From Hypsibius dujardini (Eukaryota > Tardigrada > Eutardigrada > Parachela > Hypsibiidae), in contig LRSR01003972.1 of the NCBI GenBank assembly GCA_001579985.1, forward strand, positions 1 to 56,745: DNA of 56,745 nt. Reading direction: 5' to 3'. Made by a program: the position numbers and the translations under genes. Below, piece by piece: positions 24,031 to 35,873 of this stretch; positions within the stretch are counted from its first letter, which is position 1, and each line of letters starts with the position of its first letter. Under the pieces are notes generated by a model that saw only the letters and a list, made by a program, of their open reading frames with translations, was not told the DNA's origin and did no database searches.

Positions 24031-25776
24031 CTAAATAAAAGCCTTGGTCTGGTCTTCCGGTTGAGGTCCGATGTCGCTTTCAAAGTCGTTCAGCTCTTCC
24101 TGGTCGTCTACTTCTGGCTCTTCTCGGTTGCACGTGCAGTCGCTCATTTTGGTTACCTGCGAGCCGCATATGCACCGGGAGGCCCATTCTTTCAGATGTT
24201 CGAAGTGGAGGCTGTTTCCATCCGAACAGCCAGACGGCACCGGTCCTGACAAATCCAGGACGCCAAACATCCCCAGGGTGGTCAGAAACTCCTCTAAGTT
24301 AGCAACTGCGGCAGCTCCGGAAAAGTTGAGGTGGTAGATGAACTCGTCTAGCGCGAGTCAGACTCGATCATAAATAAAACCGCAATGTTTCCGGAGATGT
24401 CGCTTGAGGAGAATAATGACTCCCTCGACGTGGTTGGAAGAGACGAGGTTATCGTTGGCGTCGCGGCGAACAAACTGCCCAATCGAGTGGTTGACTGACC
24501 CACCCTTGACGAAGTCACCCCACTGAAAATGGATCAATAATTTTTTTAAATAAAATTATAGAGCTAGCAAACTCGCAAATAACTAATTGATAAAATCCCA
24601 CACCTGGTTAATGGACTCATACACCGGAGCTCCGTCCGTGAAGACCGTTGAGCCGGGCAAGACGAACCGGCAAAAAACAGGCTCAATTGTGACCCGCTTT
24701 TATAAAAACAATAAACATCTTTTATGCTGGAAATCTTTTTAGTATCCTTAACGATAAACATGTCTGTCTGTCTGTATGTTTCTCTGTTTGTCTCCGTGTC
24801 TCTCTCCAGTTTATTTACGTCCCGCTTGCGAATGTGGAAGATGACGGTTCGATTGCTTCCATGTTCGCTCAACACAAGAAGCATCACCTTCCTGCCGTTC
24901 GCTGACCTGGCTCCGACTTCTCTCTCATGCAGCCCACGACTACGATTGCCTCGGTGGTACTTCCAACGGGTCCCAATCCAGCACTAACATGAAGAAAAAA
25001 AACATTGCGAAATTTAGACGCTTCAATGCATTTCAAGAATCAAACAATACGAAACTCGTTTTCGCACCTCGTCCACAAACACTTTCTTTCCGGGTCCGCC
25101 GGGCTGGATTAAGGTGAACCGATTGCGAACGGCTAGCGCTTCGCGTACAAAGAGGCAGTACTGATTGGCTGAGTTTCGGTGAATCCCTGCCTAAAAATAT
25201 ATTCAGTCTATGAAACAAAGGTCAGAGAGCGTGTCCAAGAGTCTGTACAATCAATCAATCAATCAATCAACCAGGAGAAATATTTAACTCACGACATCGG
25301 CAAGACCGCGCTGGCTGTAGGTCCGGAAATGGCTCATCTGCCAGTAAATGCCGAGGGCCTGGTGCAGCTCCAGTCGCATTACCTCCAAAAATGTTCCCTC
25401 CAGCATCGACGCCGTAGCGCAGCAACGGCAACGGAAAACGGAAAACGTAACGGCCACAATGAAAGCCGATCGACATCAGCTGCCTGCACGCCCGGTCCCT
25501 GCACCTTTTCTATTGTAGGACTAGCCCAAAACGTTGCAGAAAACGCTTTACCTGAAATATGAAAGTGAATGTGAAAAGTGAAACATGCAACAGGAGACAA
25601 AAACTCACTGAAATTTCCTTAAGCTGCTCCATAGTCAAGGGCTCTCCCCTTCCTTCAATCGCTGCTTCAAGGTCGCGTCCTCTGCAGGCCCTCATCGCAA
25701 ACTCAGCGATCATGAAAGCATCCTGGGTCCGATCCATTGGGTTGAGGATGTCGGCAAGAAAAGCGAGCGAAGCCAT
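24031..25776 (-). pseudogene. Degenerate Merlin (ISXO2-like) transposase
   Basis: In order on the minus strand: MASLAFLADILN start (25776) with an exon to 25609; a piece with C-x3-C and H-C residues typical of the N-terminal zinc knuckle; LEGTFLEVMRLELHQALGIYW, the conserved helical part; GGPGKKVFVDE (first acidic catalytic residue); FTDGAPVYESINQ (second); and VNHS followed by SSNHVEG (third). Plausible introns separate some pieces. An in-frame TAG near 25515, a frame change near 25420 and an in-frame TGA near 24358 show that this copy is inactive. It probably cannot move without a helper transposase. Confidence 0.8.
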
Positions 25777-26647
25777 TTTATTTGATTTTAGAAAAGGGGA
25801 AGCTTTATTTTTCGACAAAAAAATCACATCAAAGATGTTTGCCAGTTTTGTGCGTTGCGCAATGTGCGTTGCACACTTTGCGCTGCACCCCGTGCATTGC
25901 GCATGGGATTATAATGGCTGATTGATTGATTGTGCCCCAACTTGGAACTGCCATATCTCCCTCAGTTTTGATTTTCCTCACCTAAATTTTTTTTAATCGA
26001 TTCCTCTCGACGTCCTCTATCGATTGGCTGTCGCCAAATTCAAAAATTTCACTGTATATATAATGTGCTTTTACCAGAGTGTACACGTTGTATGGGGTTC
26101 TAGTGAGTACTTCGGAAGGGTATCGCGAGATCCTAATCCGAGATGCCCCGCTTGACTCAGAAACCAGGTCATATTTCCATCTTTTTTCGTTTATCACCGT
26201 TTCGGGTTCCCCGATCTTTTTACCGATGAGACTCTTGGCCTCAAATATGCAAACTCCGTCAAACTCCGGTGACGTCAATGGGAAGGGTGGCTGCTCTGGG
26301 TGGTGATCCAGAGGGAGACATTTGTTGTTCTTGGTGAACCTGTCAACACTTGGGATAGTTAGCTTACAGAAAATATCTATAAATATTCCGTTTGGGTCAA
26401 AAATGACTAGCGAATTTTTTACGTTTCCGATATTGATTCCGACACAGAGTGGCTTGTTTGCCATTCGACTAGCTTCTGCACTGCGAAGATCGGACTTTCC
26501 TCTTAAGTTTACAGCCAAAAAAGCTTGTAAGACGGACGCGGAACTTGTAACGCGGAATTACAACGAAAAGTGGCCGGGTCGCAACGTATAATCGAAGAAA
26601 ATGAGTCCAAAAAACTCGCCGTGCACGTCTACGAGCACGCATCGAGG

Positions 26648-26659
26648 GAAGCTAGCTTC
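26648..26659. promoter_or_regulatory. Conserved 12-bp palindrome upstream of pseudogene copy 4
   Basis: GAAGCTAGCTTC lies 184 bp upstream of the former ATG. It persists even though the gene is dead, as expected if inactivation was recent. Confidence 0.4.
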
Positions 26660-27064
26660 TTCCGCTTGTGAATATCATGATTGATTTGCAAATACATATC
26701 GAGGACTAAATTCAATTCTGTCTAGATTGGAGTCATTCTGTTAGCGATAGTGGTTCCAGGCTCGAATTTTGTCAGCGTTGGATTAATGCGACGTGTGTGT
26801 ACATTTGCAGTGGAAGAGATATGCTATCATTGCGCACCAATACCGTGTTATTGTTGTACGGTCTTATCGTAGCTTGCCAGTTTTCGTGATATAGCTTCTC
26901 TCACGGCTGACCCGCCTTTATAGTACAATTCTTGTGTATCCTGAATTATGACCTTGCGTACGATATCCCGGTTTGAGCTTACCGTAGCATATTTCTGGCG
27001 CTCAGATTGTGCAAAAGCTGCTAATCAACGCATACACACACGAGTTGTATAACTAACGTTTGTC

Positions 27065-27522
27065 ACCGTGTTAATCACTAATCAATTTGAAGGCCCATTC
27101 AGGCCTACAGAAATACATGGAAAAAAGAAAAACGGGAAATACGAAAAATTGAATAACGGAAAAGTGAAAATACGGAACCTTTTTGAAATGTTTGGTTAAA
27201 TAAAAAAATAAGATTTCATTAATTTTTGGTCGACAAATTTAAATCAAATTTAACTTTATTTTAACTCCAACATGCATTGTTTATACAGCACTTGTGATCA
27301 ACTGCATATGCACCAGTGCTATTAATGTATACGTAAAAATCGCTGCTGGTTTAGTAGCGGTCAGCTTTATGTCTATGAACTCAATACATAAAATAAAATG
27401 AAAGATAAAATTACCGCCTTAATATCAAAATTTGAAGCCAGTCTGTCAATTAGCAAAAGATTTCCGAACTTTAGTCTGGTATTAAATCCTAAATACTAAA
27501 TACATGGAATTTCCAAATTTTC
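27065..27522. other. Intergenic spacer before the DUF4795 gene
   Basis: The first part continues the upstream flank shared with Hsp70-RING copy 2, including the A-rich GGAAAA tract. The rest is the 3' flank of the minus-strand DUF4795 gene. No gene seen. Confidence 0.55.
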
Positions 27523-30500
27523 CTAAACCACTTCTGGCTGTTGCGTTTTCGGTTCGTTCGACACACTTCTATCCACAGTAGCAGCGTTCACCGGAATGTT
27601 TGTCGCAATGGGAATTGCGTCATTCATGCTGAGCAAAGCGAACGTTGCATTCACGGTAACGCCAAGCTGTCTCTCGGTCGCAGCAGCGACACTGTTTTCG
27701 ATCGTAAATTTATCCACTGGAAGAGAGGCTGCTCGTTCGGAAACTGGAGCTGTCGAAAGTGCTGTTGTTGCTGCGATACTGCTCGTGGCCAGTGCGCTCT
27801 TCGGAGCCTCAACAGCCGGCGTTTCCACATGAGCCCGAGGTAGTTCGATAGCAAGACGAAGCACGGTGCCTTTTCTCCTTTTAACGCTTGCTCGTCGGCG
27901 CTGCATCCCCGGCTCGAGATACTTCGCATCGTAGCCTCCGACTCTGGACCGTGGCTTATTATCCGGACCGATTAAGCTGTCTGCTGATTTGGGTTTCCGA
28001 AGGGGACCCACACGCATATCCGGGAACCCGGGCATGTCGTTATGGTTACCCATCAGAGCATCTTTGCCGGTTCGAGGAAACTGCACTTGCAGGTTATGTC
28101 GCTTAATGAAACTGTCCAGTCGATCTTCAATGTGTCGCCGTGGAGTTTTAGTGGACCTAAAATAGGACCGCAGCAGTGTTCACCGGAATTTTCGTCACTA
28201 CTGGAATTTGAATATTAAGCCAAATACTCACTGGTAGTCCTGGTTTTTTATCTGGGTGTGTCGCCCGCCGCTCGGTCGCATTTCGTTGTGGTTACAATGC
28301 GGAAAAGAGGAATGACCGAAATGGTTGGCCGCTTCCTTGAAATCAAAACATTCCTGCTCGCGAATGTGCCGTAGGAATCGTTTGCTCAACGATACGTTCT
28401 TGTACTTCAGCTCGCCAATCTTTTCGTTTCCATCCCAGTGCTGCACCATTTGGTGCCTAATGTATTCGAGATGTGGACGGACCGATGAGGTCACAAAGGC
28501 GTGTGGCCATCCGGCAGGTTTTCTACGAACGCCAAATTTGAATCATCCAATCAACAAATTTCATGCTTCTCAACTCATTTCGGTTCCTTCACTTACTCGC
28601 TTGGAGTCGGATCGACAGGCTTGTCGCAGGACACGCATGTGTACGCTCTAATGGGTCTATACATATACGGACATTCATGTCACAATCAAGTTAATCACAT
28701 GTGTGAGTTCGTCACTTGTGGGATCTTACTTTTTGCTGCCGGCGGCAGAGTCTACTTGCAAAAACTTCTCCAGCAACGTCAGCTTTTTTTCCATCGCACC
28801 AATATGCTGATCGGCTTTTTCGATCTTTCGCTCAACCTCACTGGAATTCAGTTGTGTCTCCAGCCTCTCGGAGATATCCTTGATATGGTTTCCCAAAAAG
28901 TCGCCCTGCAAATGGTCAATCGGTGTGAGCCGACCTCCAAAGAAAACCGATAGTCCCACCAGTTTAAAAGGCATTGTACGTTACCTGCTGTAGCATATTG
29001 CCTCGGATGTCCATCAGCTTCTGCTGCAACACATTGGCGAATTCCATAAAATGCGGCTTGTCGAGCTTGTTGTCCAGTAAGGACGTGTCAGCTTTCTGCA
29101 AAACCAAAAGGCGATAACTAATGCGTCGCCCTGTATCCTGTGTCTAGTTTTCTGAATGCACTCACATAACCCGTTGGTCATACCCAACACTCAAATATGT
29201 GGGAATCAGTCTTACGCCATAGCCCGACCCGAAACCCGAAACGATGAGCGGAGCCCGGCAAACCCGAACCAAAATGTTATTTTTTGATAATAATAATAAT
29301 AATAATATGTTTTAATAATATTGAATGAATCATTTTGCCCGAACCCATCCCGAATCTGACCCGCAACCCGAAAAAGAGCATTCACCGAAAAACATCTTAT
29401 TATTAGGAATTAGAACCCATAATTAACGTTAATGATGCGCAGCTGCTTATCCCTTTCTCATTGGTCAAGTCTCCTAGTCACACCCTGTCCGATTTATGTC
29501 CGCTGCATCTTCGATCCCGCACGAGATCGTCTCATCTTCTCACTCTCATTATTGTTCATTCCGATCTTGCGAGATTTTCTTTCCGCCCCACCCGCCCTAC
29601 TCACTGACCTCTCTGACTCAATAAACATACGGGGTTCTCGGACCTTTTTCCCTTATGACCCGTAATCCTAAAAAGAGCATTCACCGAAAACGATTATATT
29701 AACTAGAAATTTGAGAAATCTTGCGCTACTGGTCAATATTACGGAGGAACTTGTTAATGTTACAAAACAACAGCTTCCCAAAGGATCGGGATGATCTTTC
29801 AACTGGGATGGTCTTAATCCACAACTTCAAATGCCATGTCATTATACAATTGTCTACTTCGTAAGATAAGTGCAGTCGTTGAAAGAATCCCGCGCTCAAC
29901 ATGGCCGATACTCATATGATATGCCGAATAATTTAGGATGGACTGGCTTACCGGAAGCAAAAGTTCGTTGACGGTGACCTCATCCGCTTTCTCTCGTTGC
30001 AGTCGCGTTGTCTGGAACTGAAGTACCTGCACAGCGAAAAAAGCAATTTATTTCTCGTTATTAGTAAAATCAGGTCGTACCAACTCAGAACTGACCACAT
30101 ACTCGCCGCCACGTACCTCAAGCTTAGACTGCTGTGTTCGCATGATATTCTCTAGGTCGGTCAGCCGCACTTCGATCATCTCAAAGTTCTCCGCACAAGC
30201 ACGACAAAAGATTTCAAACTCACTGCGAGTCGGACCGTTCGTTCCCTATACGCAATAGACACACGCACACGCTCACCAGAAAATACTTCCACGTTAAAGG
30301 AAATATTATCCCCGTTTGACGACTTACCCTAGCGGACCGTTCCGACTTGGCGTCCTGCTGAACCTGCGGCTGAATCAAAACTCGCGACGAGCTGCCTGCC
30401 AATTTAATGGCCTGTTCCTTCAGCTTCGTCGTCACCGACGCCAGCTCGGTGTGCAGTGTGTTCACCCGATTCTGCATTCGCTCCCAGTTCTTCTTCTGCT

Positions 30501-31849
30501 GATCCAAGGCTTTTTGCACATCCCGGATGTGGTTTAACATAGCCATGCCGTCTGCGCTGCCGACCGGTGTGAATGTCACATCTAATGCCGACAACGGTGA
30601 CAAGGATGGGCCAGCCCGATGGTCCTGGTCTTTTGGGGAGCCGGACGAGCCTGGTTGACCATTTGAACAGGAGCGTCCGTCTGATCCCGCTCGTCCCGCG
30701 TATGAATCCATTGCTGTCTGGAATGACGGATCGTCCGAACCCCGTTGGCTAAGGGGGCTGCCGGTGTATTCAGAACCGCCCGAACTACTACCACCATCAG
30801 ACCGTCGGCCGCCTTCGTTCTTGTTCCCTCCACCGGATTCCCCGGGCCAAGTGCCTTCGCGTTGGGTTCGTTCCTGTGATTCAGCGAACTCCCCATAATT
30901 ATCCGCGCCACCGTCTATTATTTCTCCGTCTGGCTCCTCAACACCACTACCACCGAACCCAGTCCCACCGTTCCCGCCTAGTGAACCACCGATCGCTGTA
31001 CCAGTTGCTGATGTAAGAGACCTCCGGAAGTTGTCAAAGTCGCTTCGGATTCCATCCGCTGTAAAATGGGTGTAAAAGTTAAAATAGAAACCTTGGAGAG
31101 ACTTGTCCTCGGTATTAGTCTTTGCATGAAGGCTTACTTATTCGGTGGATGTCTTTCTTATGAGCGAGACCATTTAGATAAATCTGAAATCAAACTGAAA
31201 ATCAAATTAAAAAGGAACAGAAGAGAGGAAATGTTTTTCACCTCAATTCTGCCCAGCCGTTTTTCGAACCGATGGCTCGTGCGGACCAGACGACCGATCT
31301 GTACCAGGGAGCTCAGCACGTCGGCATCGGGTTCGGTGATGAAAAGTGGCGACTCGACGTGAGATGAGCCGGATAGACGGATGTTGTTCAGAGTGGGAGA
31401 CTTCGGCGAACCATTCGACAACATTGATACCGGAGTAGATCGCCGCGTCGACTGCGACCTGTCCGGACTGCCGCCGTAATTCTCCCCAAACTGGACTGCC
31501 GTTCCATCCCGAGTTTTGCCAGTGCCTTCGTCATCGGAGTCTTCCTGCACTCGTTGATTCTGTGAGCCATCGACATCGACATCTATACTCATAGTCGGAT
31601 TAGTGGGATCAGTACCCGGATGCTGTTCGGCTCCAGCAGCGCCCTGTGCATCGTCGGTAAAAAATTCTTCTGCTGGGTCATTCTGGTTAGCGGGCGCTGT
31701 TGCGTTGTTGTCGGCTAAATAGAGTAAAATTGGCTGAGTCAGAGCTTGCTAAGTGTCACTGCAAAATTTGTCTCCTGTTGTTGTCTGATTCGCTCTGCTC
31801 TGCTAAGTCCTGTCTATCTGTTTATCTATGTGTCTTTCGTTCTTTTGGC

Positions 31850-31907
<58 letters not shown>

Positions 31908-33741
31908 ATTGTTTGTCCGTCCAGATCGTTTGCTGTACCAGGTGCAGACAAGTTGGGGCCATCGGTTGTCTTTTGGTCTTTCCACCCCCGGCGACGCGCC
32001 TCGTCCGATTGCTGACTCTCTGGAGTCAACCTGTTGGCTCCAATCGACACCCTTTTTTTCTCTTCTTCCGATCTGGTGGACGTCTGATCGTCCGCGAATT
32101 TGGGCGACGATATCTTTGGTACCTTCGAAAGTCGTTCTCGCTCTTTTCGTTCCGCAATCGGAGACAGAGATCGATTGCCTGTACTGTTAGGCTCGCCCGA
32201 CGGTGATCGCGAACGCTGTCCGCTTGCAGCCAGGGACATCTTTGCGTCCTCATTCTGGCGATCCACTAGAACAGCCCGAAGAGCTGGCCACGTGACAAAA
32301 GGCAATTTGTTAAAATTTGGCGGAATGACAAAATCCTCGGGTAAGCTGTCTGTGAGGATGTCTCCATTAAGAGCCTGCATAAAATGATTCAATTTTCAAA
32401 GAAAAGAGCACGTGTACTCGCCGTAAACCGTAGTTGAAGATTTGTATACCTTACATCTTGGAAGGCTGCTTCCGGATTCAGCATCCACTTCCGGATATAA
32501 TTGATCAAATTGTCCTTTAAATTCCTAATCTTCCCCAAACCCTGTAGAACTTCGTCGATCATGCTGAAAGCTTTCTTGATCGCCTGTTCAGCGGCATCCA
32601 TCCGCTTCACCAGCTGGGCCATCTGCCAGGCCTCAATCATCGGCCCGGACATCCGAACAGCGCCCGGCTGAGTCGGATCGAATATACCATGAGTCGAGGG
32701 ATGACAAACTAAATTACTCTATTATATAAACCGCAAAAAACGTACTCAAACTAAAGATAACCTTCAAGTGCGAGCAAAAAACGTACTCAAACCAAAGATA
32801 ACCTTCAAGTGCGAGCAAAAAACGTACTCAAACTAAAGATAACCTTCAAGTGCGAGCAAAAAACGTACTCAAACTAAAGATAACCTTCAAGTGCGAGCAA
32901 AAAATGTACTCAAACCAAAGATAACCTTCAAGTGCGAGCAAAAGATGTATTTTAGTATGAGTAACTGCAACGATTGTGATTTTTTAGTTCAAGTTACTGA
33001 ATTACAGGTGAAATGCTAATAAATACAGTGACGCTGATTGAATTAATTATTCTAGCTGAAAGTATACAAAAGGGCTACGTTAAATAAGAATGCAATAAAC
33101 AAAAAACAAAAAACGCAAGTCGTGAATTTTTATAAAATGGAAAATAGTTAGGAAATAGTTAACTTAACATAAACAGAAAGCAGCTTATTAGTCTAAATTT
33201 TTGCGATCCATACCTGAGCCGGCTGTTCGACTGCCGAAAGACTTCCCTTACTGGGTTCGATAATATTCAACGTGAAACTGCTCGGATGGAATCCGGCACT
33301 CCCGCTGACCGACTTCTCCGACAGTCGCGCATTCGTCAGGAACTCGTAAAACGCCCCCATTTGTGATTGCAAGGCGCCCACGTTCTGCTCCAGCGCGGCG
33401 ATCCGCTGCTGGTTCGCGAAAGTGGTAATGGAGGGCACGCGGAAGGGGTCTTGCCCCGTTCCTTGCAGTCCGCCATCGCGGTAATCCACGACTCCGTTGG
33501 CGCCGTCGGTCATCCCGCGACCGGCCTCGCGGATCATGTCCCGTGACGGCCGCTCTCGCAGATCCACGCGGTCCCCGGCTACGTTCATCCGGTTGATGAG
33601 GTACTCCAGCAGGACGTACAGGCTGCGGAAGTTGACTACGCCATAGTCGGGCGTCTTGAGGGAGAGGTTCAGCAGCTGAGTCAGACTAAGTGAGTCGGGA
33701 AGCGGTGCGTCTGAGGACGGTGGGACTTGTTGCTGATTCAT
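27523..33741 (-). CDS. DUF4795 (QRICH2/C16orf96-like) coiled-coil protein
   Basis: Thirteen exons joined with consistent phase: 33741-33214, 32667-32455, 32374-31939, 31714-31242, 31183-31138, 31058-30328, 30245-30117, 30026-29952, 29095-28985, 28905-28730, 28647-28597, 28522-28232 and 28156-27523 (about 1,297 aa). The N-terminus has the family signature around LSLTQLLNLSLKTPDYGVVNF. A low-complexity Gly/Ser/Pro middle follows, then coiled coils (LDQQKKNWERMQNRVNTLH). The DUF4795 core is next, with KADTSLLDNKLDKPHFMEF and the short cysteine motif YTCVSCDKPV. The C-terminus is basic and then Ala/Val-rich. Vertebrate QRICH2 is a sperm-flagellum protein and C16orf96 is its relative; a ciliary or flagellar role here is inferred. 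The first intron carries a 41-bp minisatellite. Confidence 0.85.
29096..29951. other. Large intron 8 of the DUF4795 gene
   Basis: An 856-bp intron without coding signal. It holds an ATA/TAA run near 29290 and ACCCG-rich low-complexity sequence near 29220-29375. The string AAAAAGAGCATTCACCGAAAA occurs twice (about 29372 and 29671), marking a local duplication. Confidence 0.6.
31850..31908. repeat. CTGT microsatellite in intron 3 of the DUF4795 gene
   Basis: About fifteen CTGT units with two TTGT interruptions. The open frames it creates (SVCLSVCL or DRQTDRQT) are repeat artefacts, not protein. Confidence 0.95.
32735..32945. repeat. 41-bp minisatellite in intron 1 of the DUF4795 gene
   Basis: Five head-to-tail copies of a 41-bp unit containing CGTACTCAAACTAAAGATAA and CTTCAAGTGCGAGC, plus a partial sixth. 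Units differ by only one or two bases (CAAACT or CAAACC, AACG or AATG), so the expansion is young. Confidence 0.95.
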
Positions 33742-35873
33742 TGTGGATGATATAAATCGGTTCGAATCGTAGTGAGTTTTATGATCAGGAGCGCTTCGCT
33801 GTGTACGGCTCTTCCGCGGTCATTTAAGCGAAGGGGCCACACCAGAACGGAGAATGCGCAGGAAGTGTAGACGGCTGCTTGAAGGCCGTAATCGGGTGCC
33901 ACAGCGGACTATCAGAATGTTTGAAATGTGCTTAGGAGAATAATTGAGAGTCAGAGCAAGTGTGATATATGACCTTTAAAAGTCAAAGGTGAGAATCCTT
34001 CGATCGCTTGTCAATCGTGTTCATTTAACACTACTTTGGATAGCAACAGTAAGCATATGTTAAAGTTAATAATATTTTAACTATAGTTTCATTCATCGTT
34101 TTTTTCAAACAAAACAAAACAAATGTAGCGTGTCCGGCAGAGCGTTCGAATTTCCGGCACTGATTGGACTTCGATGCCTCAGCCACGGCAGGCTTGTACG
34201 CTCCAACCACTCAACTCCAACACGCCACCATTCGATGACGGGATAAAGAGGTTGAAAGCGAATCGCCAAAAGTCTAATTTTTTTTCGCTCCGGGCCGCTC
34301 TGAACTTCCGGATCTTGGTTGTAAGATTCTTGGATTTTTTTATCCCGTTCGGCAGTTAATATTATTACAGATCCAGTAATGCAACTTCTTTTTCTTGCCG
34401 TATTTAAGGATCGTAACGCCGCGTGAAAGAGACCCGGCATACTGACAGTTGGACCATGGTTTGAACTTATTGCAACAGGGGCCCGACGGTGCCGTAAATG
34501 GCGACCCCTAACGGCAGAATTAATCATCGCCCGATAGATCTGCCCTACGAATCTGCAGGTGATCCGCCGACGGCGTAGTTATTATTTTTCAGTTGGTAAT
34601 TTTCCGTTTTTCCGTCTGGTTTTGGTGGTGGAAATTGAAGATAAGAAACAGTCTGACAGTTTTTTGGATAGACGTGGTGCTCCCTTTGGGGTCAAACCAC
34701 TAGTGCATTATAGCATAATCTCACCGAATGAGATTAGTCGGAAAGCTTACCAATGTAAAACTTCTTCCAAACTATAAAAATAACTTTTGATCTGAGTCGG
34801 TTCCCGTCAATGTCACGCACAGGTAAATCTGATGTGTAAAAAGTCTTGGGCGATAGCTATCCGTAAAGCTCATTAATCGACCGCCTTCTTATACGGAATT
34901 TCTGTGTAGGCGGGGCTTTGGCAAGATCGAAAGGAAGAAAAGGAGGGAAAACTGGGTAAAAAGTAACTGGATAGAGCGGGAGTTGGGAGCAAGTATTACA
35001 ACCCAATAGGAGAAAAAAGGGAAAGCTCTAACTGGCGCAGGGTAAGCTAAATTTTGCCCTTACCCCGGTTGTTTAAATAAGGAATTGACTTTTCGACAAA
35101 ACTCGTTGCAACTAAATTGGAAAAGGAGGACGTAAAGCCCAACGAAAGAAACTGCCCGGAGTTTAATTTGTGTCACAAAACGCAGCGCCGGCTGCGTTTA
35201 CCAAATAGATGCTTATTAAAGCATTATGTCTTCTCTAGGCTTCACTGAGCTGCGCAGCCATTTGACCACTTCATCCAGACTTTTCAGTTACAGTCAAATA
35301 GCTGCGTCCTGTCAGCGTATACAAAGTAATGCCAAACGGCTGCGTGTGTCGTCCCGAAAGCTGCGCGCCCAATGCGTCACCGCCAAGATGTGGACCGGAA
35401 GTGAAAAGTTGAGTCGCCGTTTTGGGTTCGTGTGTGGATCCTCGGAGTTAGGTCGACACGACGAATACTTTTTACGATCCAGCAACAAATATCCGCAAGA
35501 TCCAATCGGACGCAACGCTCGGTGGGTAGGAGGTCCACCTACCATAACCCTTTTGCCCCCCCCCCCAGCCTAAAAAAAACTGATTTACACATTACATCCG
35601 CCGTTGTTACCCCAGCACAAGAAGCACTTTAAAAATTCAAAAATTTTAAAACTGCTTAGAAACCTTGGAAATTGAAATTTGTGGTCTTACAAACACAAAG
35701 GCACTGCAACTACTTGGGACGGCCATTTCGTCCCCCAGATCGGCCCCGTGGTTGATATGCGTCTGTTTACGTTTTTAATTTCCACCTCTCCCTCTGCATC
35801 ATTCACTTGCTTCTCATCTTTCTCCCTCTCCACTTTTCACATTATTCCTTCCCCATTGCATTTCAATTTCAAG
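33742..35873. other. Intergenic region between the DUF4795 gene and the small orphan gene
   Basis: This contains the divergent promoters of the minus-strand DUF4795 gene and possibly of the plus-strand orphan gene. Two longer open frames (minus 34527-34105, plus 35226-35573) show no domain, no splice context and ordinary composition, so I do not call them. A C homopolymer lies at about 35559. Confidence 0.5.

Larger units (their letters stand above)
23194..26075 (-). mobile_element. Merlin-type DNA transposon inserted in Hsp70-RING copy 4
   Basis: The element is 2,882 bp. Both termini start GGT, then AGCACATTATA and ATACAGTGAAA, and the inverted repeat extends about 190-200 bp inward on each side with few mismatches. 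An 8-bp duplication flanks it. Inside, on the minus strand, lies a degenerate IS1595/ISXO2-like transposase. GG-starting termini, an 8-9-bp target duplication and an ISXO2-type transposase are the hallmarks of the Merlin superfamily. A G-rich minisatellite and a small hairpin lie just inside the left inverted repeat. Confidence 0.85.
22380..26464 (-). pseudogene. Hsp70-RING copy 4, disrupted
   Basis: The 5' part (26464 to about 26076) encodes the usual start and the GINIGNVKNS motif and continues to TPYNVYTL. A 2.9-kb Merlin-type element interrupts it there. Homology resumes at 23185 (ELKSLN, VPLSFD-like, VVVDYAGRG). A one-base insertion near 22686 shifts the frame at the conserved NGTF-x-P site. 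The NBD ends in unrelated sequence at about 22380, so the helical-repeat and RING exons are missing. Three independent lesions make this a pseudogene, and its relatives in the window show what the intact gene looked like. Confidence 0.9.

Noticed and set aside
27541-27843. Plus-strand open frames over the last DUF4795 exon
   Set aside because: Antisense shadows of an Ala/Val-rich coding exon.
34105-34527. 140-codon minus-strand open frame upstream of the DUF4795 gene
   Set aside because: No recognisable domain, no splice or promoter context, and no repeat of the codon pattern of neighbouring genes; chance is the simplest explanation.
35226-35573. 115-codon plus-strand open frame ending in a proline run
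   Set aside because: The proline run is a C homopolymer and the rest has no family resemblance; not called as a gene.
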